From Acanthaster planci (lineage: Eukaryota > Echinodermata > Asteroidea > Valvatida > Acanthasteridae): a DNA stretch of 64,000 bases. Both the position numbers and the translations under genes were made by a program. Each line of letters opens with the position of its first letter. Positions within the stretch are counted from its first letter, which is position 1. The notes beneath the pieces are model-generated. The model made no database searches. It was not told where the DNA came from and saw nothing but the letters and a program-made list of their open reading frames with translations. Location of the stretch: NCBI RefSeq assembly GCF_001949145.1, contig NW_019091406.1:1797515-1861514 (forward strand), given 5' to 3'. Shown here piece by piece: positions 38,617 to 51,179 of the stretch.

Positions 38617-39580
38617 ATCCAAATGCCTCTGAAACTGTTTTCAGAAGGGGGAAACATTCTGTGGGTGTGTACAAGTCCACACAATGTCTCACCCGACTTC
38701 TGGTGTTGGCACATTAGTTATATTCCGCTTATGCACCAAACTACATGCCCAGCACTGAGGCAGTACGGGAGTAAATGGGTGGTTTGAGGCAGTACAGCCT
38801 CTAGAAATGTAAGAAAACGATAGACTACAAGTGAAAAATCATCGTCATCTGTATCAAACGGGTGCCATAATTTCTTTTACTTTTCTGTGTAAAAACAAAT
38901 AAGAGATCTATAACCAGTCCGATCTGTACAAATTCCAATTGCAGTGGAAAAGTTTGAACAATTACACCGGAGCATTCATGCTAATCAGGGCCGTGTTAAC
39001 CAAGAAGGTACCCTTCAATAATTAGTGAAATTTAAAAACCCATGTAACTACATTGGTTGCATCTTGACACACAAAAAATTGACCAACAATTTTCAAAGGT
39101 CAGTTTCTTTGAAAAGTCAAGTGCCTCACTTTATTTGAACATTGAATCAAGCATTTTATTGAAATTAGATTTTGAATTTTTGGATACAATCCATATCATT
39201 CTCAGCAACTGTTCACTGAGAAGCACGACTGAGTGACTGTTGCACAAGGTCATGTTATTCATTTAATTTTCCAAACTTTGTAAATTGATTAAAAAAAATG
39301 TTCATACATGATCAACATACGTGATGCTTTGCCTTGTCTGTGTGAATGCCTTCTACACGAACAGCACTTGTGCCAGCTGGTGGCAGCATTTGGGGTACAA
39401 GAGAAGTGAAATGACAAATCCAACTATACAATGAACAAAATGTTTGATATGAGTTGTCCTCTCCTTGTGCAAACTTTGAATACCATGTACATGCACAAGA
39501 GGTGTCAGGACTACACACATACTCTCAATCAGATCTGATGATGTTTAAATATTGGCAAGGAGAGATTACAAGTACTATTC
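38617..39580. other. Intergenic or 3' flanking DNA
   Basis: No exon seen. Probably holds the 3' end of the minus-strand gene that starts its last exon at 39836. Confidence 0.3.
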
Positions 39581-42500
39581 TTAAAAAATGCTGTCATGCT
39601 CATGGTCGAAGATGCCCGGGCTGGATAAATATCCCCCTCCTCTGACCTGTGGGGCCACAGGCCATTCAGTCACACCCTGCTTTACAGCCAGATGACGGTG
39701 GGACATTACGCAGATTGGCAGGTTACTTGTAAACTTTCTGACCCTACTGTAATTCCCTGGATCCCAAGACATCTTATCATGGCTCCAACCGCGTCCTTCA
39801 AGGGGAACCTTTGTGTCCACAGCCATGATGGCAATACTCTTTCAATATGCCATCACAATCTAAAATTCACTATGTACAACCCAACAAGATCAATTATAGT
39901 TCTGTTCACAAACTGTCCATGAGCAAGACCTTTGATTCGCACCTTTTCCTTGGGCTTTTAAAATACAAAAATTATATAAATGTACAGTGTACAGATATGT
40001 AGAATACGCCTTTGAAACGTCTGCCTAATGCCAATCAGATGAAATTTGAAATATTTGATAACAGCCAAACTAAATATTTTGTAAACTACCTCGAAATTTC
40101 AGCAAAACACTGGACTGAAAAGCACACATCTCTACAACACAATAGACCAAAAATTACACGAAAAACTACGCAATTGCATTCCTCATGTTACACCTTTAAA
40201 ATACTAAATGAGGATCATTTATGTGCTCAATTCTTCAGACATAATTACAGCTTCACTGCATTTTAAAGTGCCTGAAATTAGCACTGATGAATATTGACAC
40301 ACTTACACGCATGGTTAAACACTGCACTACTTCCTTTGTGTTATTCCACGAGACATCCACAACCCAACGAGTGGAATGATGGTACTGACGTCATGTCCTG
40401 CCTTATGGTTCCACTTTTGTTTGTCGCACATGGTTAAATATGAGCCCAAAGCCCATGCGGGCACGTCCCATTACATGTACTTCTTTCTCTTCACAACAAA
40501 ACATAATCATGTCAAGGGGACACGTAGCTTGTGGTTGGGGATTTGCAGCTTGCAATCACATGGTCCAGGGTTCGATTCCCAGCAGATGTGCTCTGTGTGT
40601 TGTGATCTTGGGCAAGTCATTTTATCCCCACGTGCCTCTCTCCACCCAGGAGTAAATGGGTACTGGTGAGTGCAGATAATGGTCAGTGTTTAGCCATGAG
40701 TGCCTAAAAGGGCAGCATCGGGCTGGCATATTCCCAAGAGAGCTGAAATGGCGTCAGGAATGTTTAGATGTGAGCCATGATGGGCAGGGATGACAATGAT
40801 GATGCATGGGCACCTCTGAATGCCAGCAATTGTTAGATGTTTTTCACCTTGTAAATCCTGTCATATTATGATCAATCTCTGACACCTGCAAAGAGGAAGC
40901 ATCTTAGATACCTGCACAAGTGTCTATGACACATTTCTAGTTGAGTTATCGGTAATTACAGGTCCCTTCACACAAACACGTCATAAGGATTAAGAGTGAA
41001 CAATGACGAAGGAATGTTTAAGCAGCATCGCATATGAATAGCTTGGGAATGAATTTAAGACTGGGTGATGTTACAGCCCCGAGATGGATTCAACTACAAC
41101 ACTGGGCGTGCACATTACGTAAAAGGGGCAGGACAGCAACGGGTATGCCCTCTAAAGATGCAGTTAACATGGGACTACTTGTTAACCTGGTAGTTAATGG
41201 CAAAGAGTGCAACTGACACAGTTAGACTGAGAAGCACAGGGGGTTGGGCCCATAACACAGTTGGTGACGATGGGAGACAAGTGATGGTGGCAAATGGAGT
41301 GGTCCCCACGACTGGTCCCCACTGTTGGTGTGTTTGTCACATTTGAACTAATGTGGGCAAGCGGCAAAATCGTGCAAACAATAATGAACTGGTCATGCAG
41401 AACTGGCCTATTTTTCACCATCGAGTACATGTATCTAAAAAGTCCCCCCACCGGGTTCACCATGCAGTGAAAGAATGGCATTTTAGACACCTGTGTGAAA
41501 TAGCATGTTGTAAGGGAACACCATTTATCGCTGGAGGACGCAACACATTTGCTTGATGGAAGTCTTTCGGTGACTTTTTGTAACACAATACCGGAACATA
41601 AGCTGTGCCGATTGGAAACATACTCCAACATGAGAATGTGACCCCACATCGTACCAGTTGTCAACATAATGTACCCTCGCTGTTATTGTAAACAAACCAA
41701 ATGTTAACCCTCCTTTAGTTTAACGGCACAAATATGCACTAAGTGCCCACAGTAACTCTCTCGCATGCTTTTTCTACATGGAACACAAACATGCACAGGT
41801 TCAGTGTGTACACAGTTGGTTGCCAGCACAAACTGACCCAGGGTATTTTGTACAATCCTCTTCACTGCATTTGGTTTACTGCACAATAATGCACATGAAA
41901 CAGCGAGGCACAGTTGTTGGACAGCACAAAAGTGCAACCTGGTATTCCTGTGAGGGACAGTTGGTGCAGTGCACAAAATGACACAGCTGTGCTTCTTGGA
42001 GGTGTTTACCAAGTGACCCTAAGAGTGACTTCAGCATAGGAGGGTTAAGGTGCAGTGGAGATGGAATAAAAACATTGAAATGCTACCCCTCCATACACAT
42101 GTACATGTAATTGGCACAGACATCTTTCTTTTCCAGTCTAACCATCCATACAAGAAGTTTGACTAGCCAACCTTCTACAGTCTCAAATAACTAGTTTTTG
42201 ATAAGAAATACCTCTGGTCTGCAAATCCTCATTTGACCTTGGTTAGCTACTAAATTTCCGGCAATTTAAATTGTAATTATAAATTTATACACAAGTTCAA
42301 TGTACAATAATTTACAGTGGTCAGGAAATATAATACAACCTTCAAATATACATGTCTGGAAAGTCCGAACAAGTGGGACTTCTGGTTGGAAGAACAGAAA
42401 CCGGCGCTGCATTACAAAATCTGATTACAGGGAATAATTTCAGTGAATTTGCAAAGCGACCTGTTTCTGCCATCGCAACACCCATCCATATTTACAACAA

Positions 42501-42769
42501 ACCACTGCAGTGCGCAGTGAAGCATACGTGTATGGTAACTTCAAATGCAGAATATCCTGAACTGTGGACAAGCAATGCAAAAATCTCCATTCAAATGCAT
42601 GCTCAAGTACGTACACGCATGCATTGGTGTGTCCATGCCGTGAAATACGTTTTGAGGTTACCAGAGTTTTTCTGCTTCACTGGGTGCACCTTGTCTGCTG
42701 ACAGGCAGTGAGCATGAAATTGCTGGAATTACGCAGCTCGGGGATGTTAGCCAAGTACATCTCCAGAAC
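39581..42769 (-). CDS. Two exons of an unrecognised protein (5' part not found)
   Basis: Exon 42769-42690 follows an excellent acceptor (TTTAGGCTTTTCTGGCCTCC then ATGTCAG) and reads VLEMYLANIPELRNSSNFML then TACQQ before an AAG/GTGCAC donor in phase 2. Exon 39836-39581 follows an AAAGAG acceptor, completes the split codon and reads SIAIMAVDTKVPLEGRGWSH then DKMSWDPGNYSRVRKFTSNL and on to a stop after EHDSIF. Phases agree and both peptides look like real protein. I do not recognise the family. The second exon also has a strong-context ATG at 39826, so it could instead be a stand-alone 81-residue frame. Preceding exons were not located. The donor is weak, so the join is a hypothesis. Confidence 0.45.
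40524..40803 (+). mobile_element. tRNA-derived SINE, same family as 36360-36710, 3' truncated
   Basis: A-box region GTAGCTTGTGGTTGGGG, B box GGGTTCGATTCCC at 40568-40580, then TCTTGGGCAAGTCATTTTAT and CTCCACCCAGGAGTAAATGG. The tail region is lost after GATGATG. Confidence 0.8.
40810..42670. other. Non-coding stretch between the two candidate exons
   Basis: No further exon with good splice sites was identified. Several open frames here have no family or codon support. Confidence 0.3.
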
Positions 42770-42792
42770 CTGACATGGAGGCCAGAAAAGCC

Positions 42793-43058
42793 TAAATGGG
42801 TCATTCCATGAGGTTGGGACACAATTTGTGACGGTGTCCTTGTTACATCGTATTCACTTTTTTCCATCTGTCATGACCTGTAGAGTAGGTCATTTACTCG
42901 GTAAAAACAACACTCCTCTGTATTCAGCCTTGCAAACTGTATAGCAATGGCAAGTTGGAATCCGCATGCAGGGAAATAATTGTTCATGTTTACGTAACCC
43001 ATGTAACAATTGGTATCTTCACAAATTGTGCCCCAACCTCATGGAATGACCCAAATAT
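42793..43058. mobile_element. TIR element with GGGTCATTCCATGAGGTTGG arms
   Basis: The left arm AAATGGGTCATTCCATGAGG, then TTGGGACACAATTTGTGA, is repeated as its inverted complement at the right, ending CATGGAATGACCCAAATAT. Arms are about 35 bp. It sits about 22 bp upstream of the acceptor of the 42769 exon. Confidence 0.75.
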
Positions 43059-43837
43059 ATGCCTCCTCTAATATTAATAAGGGCCTGAAAGTGGCCCATT
43101 TGAAGTGGAAAAAGCCTGAAATTGGGCTATTGCCTGAAAACTGGCATCCCTGACTACTGCTTTTACCGCCACCACAAGAATTAATTTCTATCCCGAGTGT
43201 ATCAATGTTATCACTGAAATTCAGGGTGCTAAGTCAATCATGAAAAAAAAAATTACAAGAGATTACTTGGTGCATACTGTAATACAAGTGACTCCATCCT
43301 GTACAGTTACTAATCATCTCTTAGTACACAGATCTACAGCACTTAACTCGGTCCATTTGCAAGTTTGGGCAAAAAAAAATACGGATATTACTAGTATAAC
43401 TTGGTACACTATGGGGAATGCTGAAATCCTCAAACTCCTGTCAAATTGTCAAGAGAGTAGCAGTTTTTTGGCAACACCCACTATTTTGTCCCATATTAGG
43501 CAACAAAGTTCAACGAATTCTCCAACAACTTTTTCGAGTTGAAACAAGTTCCTACTGTGTCAGTTTGATCAAATTGCAGAAGCAAGATCTCCAGGCTGCT
43601 CTGGGCCTCATTTCATGGCAACAAAAACACAAGTGGCAAGTGACAAGTTACAGTTTGGAGTAAAATAGGCTGTTTTTTTTCTTAAATGCGACAAGAATCT
43701 CTGGCATTTGGGGCATAACCAGACTGTAATGCAGGTGCAATTTCTGCCATTTTACTTGAAAAAGGATTGACCAGTGCATTTTTTTTCTTAGCAATCTTAC
43801 CCCATGCAGTTCCTAACCTGGGAATTAATCATTTTAA

Positions 43838-43985
43838 AGATGAACAAAGAAATTGACTGGAGTGGGACTTGAACCTGTGACCTCTCAACACCATACTAAA
43901 ACACCTTACCCTGTACCAGAGCATTGGTACGGTGTTCTGGAGGTCGCAGGTTCAAGTCCCACTCCAATTTCTTTGTTCATCTTAA
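43838..43985. repeat. Palindrome with tRNA-like B boxes in both arms
   Basis: AAGATGAACAAAGAAATTGA at the left is matched by the complement at the right (TTTCTTTGTTCATCTT). Each arm contains AGGTTCAAGTCCCACTCC or its complement, a good Pol III B box, with GGTACAGGGTAAGG-type A-box-like words in the centre. It may be two head-to-head tRNA-derived fragments. Confidence 0.65.
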
Positions 43986-44444
43986 TCAATTAAAATGTGA
44001 GCACCTTGTCAGTCTCCCTAAACAGTTTGTTTGATGATATGACTGGGAATTAACAGTGCTTGGCAAATCCGGCAGTGGGATCCTAAAACTACGAGAAAGT
44101 CAAACCACACGAATGTGTCTTTTAATGGAGTACCTACATGTATGACAATTGTAAGATTCAAAGGCCTATTTTAACACTTAAAAACCACCTTGGCTCATAA
44201 GTAACAGCAAAGTGCATGCACACAATGTAGTGTTCTAATGTGTCAGATCTTTGAGCGGACTTTTTTCCTTTTTTTGAACGTGCAACACTATCACAAACAG
44301 AACGTTGGAGAACTTGTAGGTAGTAGTAGGAATATAAAACTTGTGTCACTGTCTTGGATGATTTGTTGTTATCTGGCAAATCAAGGAAGTTTTCCCCCTG
44401 CCGATTGTTGTGATGTCACAACATTCCTCTGTTAACTTGCATTC

Positions 44445-44742
44445 CATGACAGCATGCTGGGAAGATTTATTTTAGCGTCTGGGCGACAGAATTTTCTAAA
44501 GCTTTATCAGTTGACATTGGGTCTTCACTGAGACTTTGCCTACTTTCCATCTGACCAGAAATGCTTCATTTTGTCTGAGGCACTTTCCACAAGTGTAGCC
44601 CACCATGTGGGTGACTCTGATTTTCCCCCATTTAATCCATTCCACAGCCCACTGTGGAAGTGTGCAGAGCAGTGGGGTGCTCAACAACATTGTGATTAAA
44701 AATACAAAATGGTCCAATCTGTCAAGGTGTTAGCCACTCCGC
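44445..44742 (-). other. 3' UTR of the zinc finger gene
   Basis: It follows the stop codon at 44743-44745. An AATAAA on the minus strand (complement 44466-44471) is a good polyadenylation signal. Confidence 0.55.
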
Positions 44743-47522
44743 TTACTGTGCGTTCACTTGCTCCTGCTTAATTCTCAGTTCCCGAGTCTGGACAACTTGG
44801 CTAGAGTCCTTGGAAGCTTCATTTCTGTCCTTTGAAGATTTCTCACTGTTGTCTGCAGTTCTTTGTTGCCCTTGTCCTTTGCTGGTAACTCCGGACTTTT
44901 CTGCTTCTTGACCACTGTTCAGGGTATCTTCCGCGACTAACTTTGGTGCTGTGTTGTCACTGGATGCAGCCCCACCAGCAGGCTTATCCACCTCCATCTG
45001 TTCATCATTCTCACTTCTCTGTTCCTGGTTGCTGGACGTATCTTCGCTATTTCCATCCTTGGTGTCCTTTTCTACCCCGGACTTGTTCTCAGCGAGGTTT
45101 TTTGGCAGCTTCTCCAATTTGACTGTCAACGACGACAAACTTGTGACTAAAGGCTGTTTTCGAGGTGATTTGTCTGATGTTGGCCTTGGAGTGTTTTTGC
45201 TCAGTTCCTTGCTGGTCCGTTCTTTACTGGTGCTTGGAACATCATCAGTCAGGTCTACCAGAACTTCCTCCTCGATAATTATCACGTCATCATCGTCACT
45301 GTCGCCTTTTTTCACTGTTTTTGTGTTGACTGGGATGGCCTCACGTTTGTAATGTCTAGATGACTGCAGACTGTGAGTCCTCACCTTGAAGGACTCGATT
45401 ATTAGTGCACCACGTGGACAGCTTTCGATGTGGCATGCCATAAGAGTCGGGGACAGAGTGCTGAATTCGCAGTTTCTGCAACCGAGGAGGATACGGCCAT
45501 TGCTGACGATAACCTTCCTGATGCGGTGTATCTTAGGAGCCGATCCTGCCTTGTGAAACACAATCATGTGGTTTGCAAAAGCCGTTCCACAGTAAGTGGT
45601 GTATTTGCAGCGATTACATGACATCCTCTTGCGAAAATGATTTGCACTGCCTTCAGTCAACATTCCACACTCCAAACATCTCAGACGACCTTTCGGCTTG
45701 ATAATTTCCCTGCGCGTCCACAAGGAAGGGGAGATCTTTATCGCCGACTGCTTCGAGAATGAAACTTTCTGGACAGGAACTGCTTCAGCCGGTTTGCCCT
45801 TCATGTCGGGCAGCTTGGGAATCCCGCTGCGCTCTTCCAGCGAGTGGTGCTTGTGGTCTTCCTGGACATGTTCCTTCAACATGGAGTTATTCAAGAACAT
45901 CAGCTTGCAGGAGCGACAGCGAAAGAGTGCATTTTTGATGGAGACATTGAGGTGGGTCTTGCAATGGCGTATGAAGGCATTGTTACACTTGATGATGCGA
46001 ACACAGAAGGGGCACATAAGGGCTTTGCTCCCCTCGTGATGCTTGTTGAAGTGCAGGATGAGATCATCGTAGAGGGATGACGCATAGTTACAAACGCCAC
46101 ACACGTAGGGCATCTGCAGTGACGGGTGGTTTGTCGAGAGGTGCTGCAACAGGGACATGCCATCATCCAATACCAACTCACAGATACCGCATCTGTGCTC
46201 ACAGTACCTGTGGGCTTTCTGAATGTGCTCTGTCAGCGCAGCCGGGGACTTAAACTGCTTGTAGCAGGAGCGACAACTGCTGAGATTGTTCTGGGCTGAG
46301 TTCTGTTGCTGCTCCTTGTCTAGATGGTGCTTGACGTGCTGCATGTAGCGGAGGTTTGTTGGCAGTTTTTTATTGCACACATAACAGCGGAAGCTGCCCC
46401 TTGGCTTTTCGTCGTCCCACCACAGTCGACCCTGCTTCCAGCCGTAGTAGTTTTCCACTTTATCTTCTTGAGTTGAGGCACTGTTTGGCTTCAACCGTTT
46501 CTTGCTTTTCGTCTTCTCATTGTCTTCAGGGGCAGACCGCTTGGTGCCACCTGCTTGGCTGTTGATGGGTTCTGTTTCGGACACCCTGGTGGTTTTGGAA
46601 GAAGTCACTGCCTGAACACTTGCAACTGCTCCTGCTGCAGCTTTTGTGATACTGATTATCTGCTTTGCTCTAGAGACTGGAACAGTTGCTGCTGACGTTG
46701 TTGTTACAGGCACTAATATATTTTGCATTGGAGCAGTCAGGACACCAGCATGCCCTACAGGTACACTACTCTGGGATGCAACAGTTGAATTCAAGGTAGG
46801 AAATGAAACCTGAGGTGATACAACCAGCTGATAGTTGCCTGCTGAGCCTGCCACATTCACAACCTGCATATTACTCAAGTCCGTGCCTACAGGTACCTGT
46901 ATGACTGTTCTTTGTGCTTGCTGGCTCACAGGGTTGACAACCCTTGGGATTAGTTGCTGGGAAGTAACTATGTTAGAGCCAATGGGAATGGTAGGCGGCA
47001 TGACTGATTTGTTGACTAGGCTGGTCACCATTTGTGGTTGCCAGGTGCCACCCGCCACGATGGTCTTCTTCATGGGTGGGGCAACGGGCACTGCTACGGC
47101 CTCCTGTCGTGGCTGTGGATGTGGTGGCTGCAGATGCTGCTTGGGCTGCTGCACCTGCTGCTGTTGCGGGGGCTTCACTTGCTGCTGGCCTGGTGGTTTT
47201 GGCTGTTGCACGGCGACACCGTTTTGAAGTGGGTCAGCTCCTTCACAGGATATGGAAGCTGCCACTTTCTGAGTGACTTCCTTGGCAGGCTTGCCGGCGG
47301 CATCCAGATGGCCATACAACTTATTGTAGGCATCCAGAGCCTTTTTGTAGGCCTTCATTTTTTCTTCATGTTCAGAATAGAGCTGCTGTTGAGCTTCTGA
47401 CAATTCATCCTCATCGCATATCAGTAGGACTTCTCCTTTCGTTGAGTTGTATGTCTGACGTTTGCTGCTCTGCACAGCATTGGCGGGACCAGAAGCCTTT
47501 CCCACAGGTAGAGGCATTTCGT
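44743..47522 (-). CDS. POGZ/ZNF280-type C2H2 zinc finger protein, large 3' exon
   Basis: A TTTTTTCTGCAG acceptor starts an exon with 926 complete codons; the first codon (Asp) is split, so at least one upstream coding exon exists and was not found. Order: an acidic, Q-rich start with a coiled-coil-like stretch (SEAQQQLYSEHEEKMKAYKK), a P/Q/V-rich low-complexity region, a KKRLKPNS basic patch, then a zinc finger block from about exon residue 380 to 700. Fingers include CYVCNKKLPTNLRYMQH, CRSCYKQF, CGICELVL, CGVCNYASSLYDDLILH, CPFCVRIIKCNNAFIRH, CRSCKLMF, CLECGMLTEGSANHF plus CNRCKYTT, and CRNCEFSTLSP. Finger order and the YYG-FRC entry match the POGZ/ZNF280 family of nuclear chromatin proteins. 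The C-terminus is S/T/E-rich, with acidic runs (DSDDDDVIIIEEE) and a final IKQE sumoylation-type motif. The CENP-B and DDE transposase parts of vertebrate POGZ are absent. Frame upstream of 47522 is open but probably intronic. Confidence 0.88.
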
Positions 47523-47649
47523 CTGCAGAAAAAAGAAACAGAGAAATAACTGTCAGCTTCATCTTCACCGTTCGCGCCATGAGGGATTTCAGAAGGGAAA
47601 GTTTGCATTTCAAATCAAGCTTGTATGAAAATGACTTTGCTTATTGCTA

Positions 47650-50190
47650 GACCTGTCAAATGTTAACAACAGAAACTGACCTATTTGAGTCATGTTTGTT
47701 TGATCTAAAATGTCTTTCTGTCTTCCTTGAAATGGCGAAATGATAATTTTGTTCAATTTTTATATATAGGTGGGCGGGACGAGGTTTGAGGCACGCCCTT
47801 ATTAAAACTGCAGCAGGTACTTCCTTCAAAAATTCTGTGAATAGTTTCTAGGATATTTTCAAACATGACTCCAGCAAACTAAAATCTTGAGTAATTTGTC
47901 ACAAAATTTATCTTTTAACTATCAAATGGTTTCAAAGAAACTTTTTGATGGAGAGAAATCAGAAATGCACCATTTAACAATTTGAAACAAAATTTCCCTT
48001 TTGCCTATATTTTTAAATTTCAGTTTGATTACACTGTACGGTCAAATCTAAGACTGTTCTGTCTAAGTCAAATGCAATATTTATACTTAACATGTATATG
48101 CAACATATTCCAGACATTTGAGCTGTGGAAGACCATGTAACATCGCTTGTGTTATCAGGTACGTCCTCAAACCTTAACCCTAACAGTCCTCAGTCCTCTA
48201 ACAGGTGAAGGATTGAGGACTGTTAGGGTTAAGGTATTCAGTCTTATGCATTTTACATACTAGAGAACTGTGATGTACTTTGATTTATTTATGTTAATCA
48301 TTATTTTAATTATTCATATGAACCATCAGATGCTGTCGTCATTGCTTGAAGCGGAGTATTTAATAAAGAAACGCCAGTACACTGAAGCAGGGAGTTTCAT
48401 GCTCGTTTACATACATGTAACAACCCTGTGAATTAAACTCGTGAATAAATTATGGAATGTGAGCAAAGCAAGCAACAGTATGCGGGCTACCCCCCAAAAA
48501 ATACTTTAACTTACTTCACATGGAAGGGCCCTGTGTGGGATTTTTCCTTTAGAACAGAAGTTAGTGAGGAAATATTTAGATCAATTTTTGTGGTTGTTCA
48601 TTTTTTCCCTTTTAAACTAATTCAAAGGAACCAGGAAATAGAAATATTTTTATAAATTTTACTAAAAACCCTTGAAGTTGCATCTTCAGGTTTCAATTAC
48701 CCTTATTTTGAATCTTTGTTTTGCAACTTAACCCATGTTTTGAAGTTTTTGTTTTTATGCTAATGCATATTTGCACATTCATGAGCAGAACTATGATGTC
48801 ATCCAAGGCACTGAATCTCATTGTTGCATTGGTTGGTGCACTCTACATGTATGTCTCTCACTTCTTGATAAATTCAGATGGGCAATATCAGCACCAGCAT
48901 GCACACTGTAACTCTAACATGACATTCTATGCAGTGTACAATGTATTCATGAATCAGTTAATTTCCACAGAATGTTACACGGGAAATCAAAATTTTCACT
49001 CGTTTAAAACTTATTAACCCCTTCGCGCCGGGAGACGGTAAGACCCGCTGTAAAAATTGAGATCCTCAGCCCGCTTTTCAGCTATTATTCTCGGCCCACG
49101 CTCGAGCGAACATGGTGAAAGAAGGCTCTTGTATATATACGGTGATTGACCGAATTTGCATCATAATCACCAGCTTCACAACAGTCCCCACTTTGAAAAG
49201 AGGCAACAAAAATGTGGAAGCGTGAGTAGAGCTGCATGCTACCGAACAATGAGCCTTTTCACTGTGTAATTCAAAATGTGCAGAGCACGCAGGGCCACAA
49301 ACCGAGAATTTGCGGTTTGGCAGGTGGCCTTCATGGCAAAGCGGGGCTGGAATTCTTGGAGGTTGCTTTCGGAAAAACATTCCTGTCGTCCAGGGGTTAA
49401 GAAAGCTCAAAACATTCTTATAAGCAATCTTTAAAATTAATTTTTAGCAATGCACACAGTTTTCCGACGGAGAAATTACTGTCCTTGTGTTAATTAATTT
49501 CAATTATTAAGATCTGTTAGACTTATAATTAGCCCATGCAACAACATCGTGTCAAAACAAGAGCCACATATCAGTGACAAAAACACTAAAAAATTCACCA
49601 AAGTGTTTGCAAAACAAATTGAAAAAATGAGCAATATACTTTCACAATTTGCTCTAATTAATTATGCAAATTAGGTCTGTGTTTAAACTGATCTTTTGAA
49701 TCAGTTAAGTCTGAGAACTGCTAAATAGTTGCAACCAAGAAAGACAGATCAGTTGCAAACAGGCTCAAAGTCCCTTTATGTTGTAATATTTTGGTAATTA
49801 AATATGCAAATTAGTAATTAAATATCAGTTTTTTTTATTGAACATCGCTTTAAAAGATAAAGGGCATTCATAATCAGTTCAAAATCTGAATTAAAGTGAA
49901 CCCACCATGAATGAATTATGACAGAAAAATGCTTAGATGTGAGTGCTTTCTTGGTGCCTTCGTCTATTCATGAGAAAGTAAAGAAACAAAGGTCAACTTC
50001 AAATTTTTCTCCAAATTTCCTGAACTGAAATTACATCTTGAGAACCGCATTGCCGATTTTGAAAAAAAAAGCATCATTTGAATGCTGATGACATGCTCTT
50101 TAGCTTCATTCCTGCTTTGGAGTTTTATGAAACATCACTTGAACTGCCTACAGCAACATGGCCTCCTGCACGTCTCAAATAGGCCCCAAT
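47650..50190. other. Upstream or intronic DNA of the zinc finger gene
   Basis: No further coding exon was found. AT-rich apart from small hairpins. Confidence 0.3.
48171..48236. repeat. Hairpin with CCTTAACCCTAACAGTCCTC arms
   Basis: The left arm ACCTTAACCCTAACAGTCCT is matched by the complement AGGACTGTTAGGGTTAAGGT at the right, with about 14 unpaired bases between. It contains a single telomere-like TTAGGG, not an array. Confidence 0.65.
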
Positions 50191-50191
50191 G

Positions 50192-50263
50192 GTAGAAAGG
50201 CACTGTGGGAAGGGAAAGGGCCGATAAAAACATTGCCCCTTTTCCTTCCCACCCTGCCTTTCT
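50192..50263. repeat. Hairpin, TAGAAAGGCAYTGTGGGAAG family (copy 1)
   Basis: TAGAAAGGCACTGTGGGAAG continues GGAAAGGG. The right arm CCCCTTTTCCTTCCCACCCT then GCCTTTCTA is its imperfect complement. A cleaner copy is at 51006. Confidence 0.65.
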
Positions 50264-50370
50264 AACATGCATGCTGCACCGGTAGATAGGCTAGGTTATA
50301 TATGAAAACAAGTAGCCTTCTGCTTTTCTTATTGAAGACAACAGATTTTCTGAACCAAGTTGAAGGGACG

Positions 50371-50570
50371 CGTTACGTCCCAACTATAACATCAGTCCCA
50401 ATTATAGTTCAGACCATCCCAACTAGAGTGCTATAGTTGGGCCAGCCCAACTACAGCACAGAGCTGTGTCCAGCATGCCCCAACTACAGCACAGAGGTCA
50501 TGGAGTTCCAGTGGCAAAGTGCATGTGTTCAGCATGCAGCATGTGCCAAAGTCACAAGAAGTCCAGGTGT
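50371..50570. repeat. CCCAACTATAG TIR family, copy 2 (left part)
   Basis: CGTTACGTCCCAACTATAAC, TAGAGTGCTATAGTTGGGCC and CAGCATGTGCCAAAGTCAC match the arm and interior of 27233-27447. A possible detached right arm (TAGTTGGGCTAGCCCAACTG) is at 50927-50946. Confidence 0.5.
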
Positions 50571-51005
50571 CTGACAAATTTGATGCACCACATGAGGGCG
50601 CCCTTCACTTTTTCGTGGGCAGGAATGTGGAAGTCCTCTTGCAATAAATGTACACGCACTGTTCCAAGACGCCTGTCCGCTGGCCGCATTGGACAGTGGC
50701 TGCAATATTGAAACATGCAACCAACAAATTATGTGCAATGTCGATTGGGACCATGTAAAAGTGGCCATAATGGACAAGAGGCTGTTTTACAAAGGTGGCC
50801 GGATAAGCAGGTTTGACTGTACTACCATATTTAAACTGAATTGTGTCAAGTGTAAGATGCATAAACTTGGAAATGTTGGATAAGGTTGAGAAAATTTCTA
50901 TTGCATTGGTCAATTGTCAATAGGCCTAGTTGGGCTAGCCCAACTGTAGCACTACGCCTAGGCTTAGGCCTATCGCAAAGACTGCATCCTGATTTAACAC
51001 AACAG

Positions 51006-51075
51006 GAGAAAGGCATTGTGGGAAGGAAAAAGGGGCAACATTATTGCCCCTTTTTCCTTCCCACAATGCCTTTCT
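51006..51075. repeat. Hairpin, AGAAAGGCATTGTGGGAAGG family (copy 2)
   Basis: AGAAAGGCATTGTGGGAAGG continues AAAAAGGGGCAA. The right arm is its perfect complement over about 32 bp, around a 6-base loop. Confidence 0.8.
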
Positions 51076-51179
51076 ATATTCTACCAAACGGTATCAACAT
51101 AAACAATAACATGATTGGGCAAGGACTGTCTGGTCACTCATGTCATGGCACCACACTAATTCCATCATGTCCATAGCCA

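Noticed and set aside
42352-42711. 119-residue + open frame MSGKSEQVGLLVG
   Set aside because: Overlaps the better supported minus-strand exon 42769-42690 and shows no domain.
46835-47400. Cys/Gly- and Leu-rich + strand frames inside the zinc finger gene
   Set aside because: Antisense shadows of the P/Q-rich coding region.
48171-48236. Interstitial telomere repeat
   Set aside because: Only one TTAGGG per arm; it is a hairpin, not a telomeric array.
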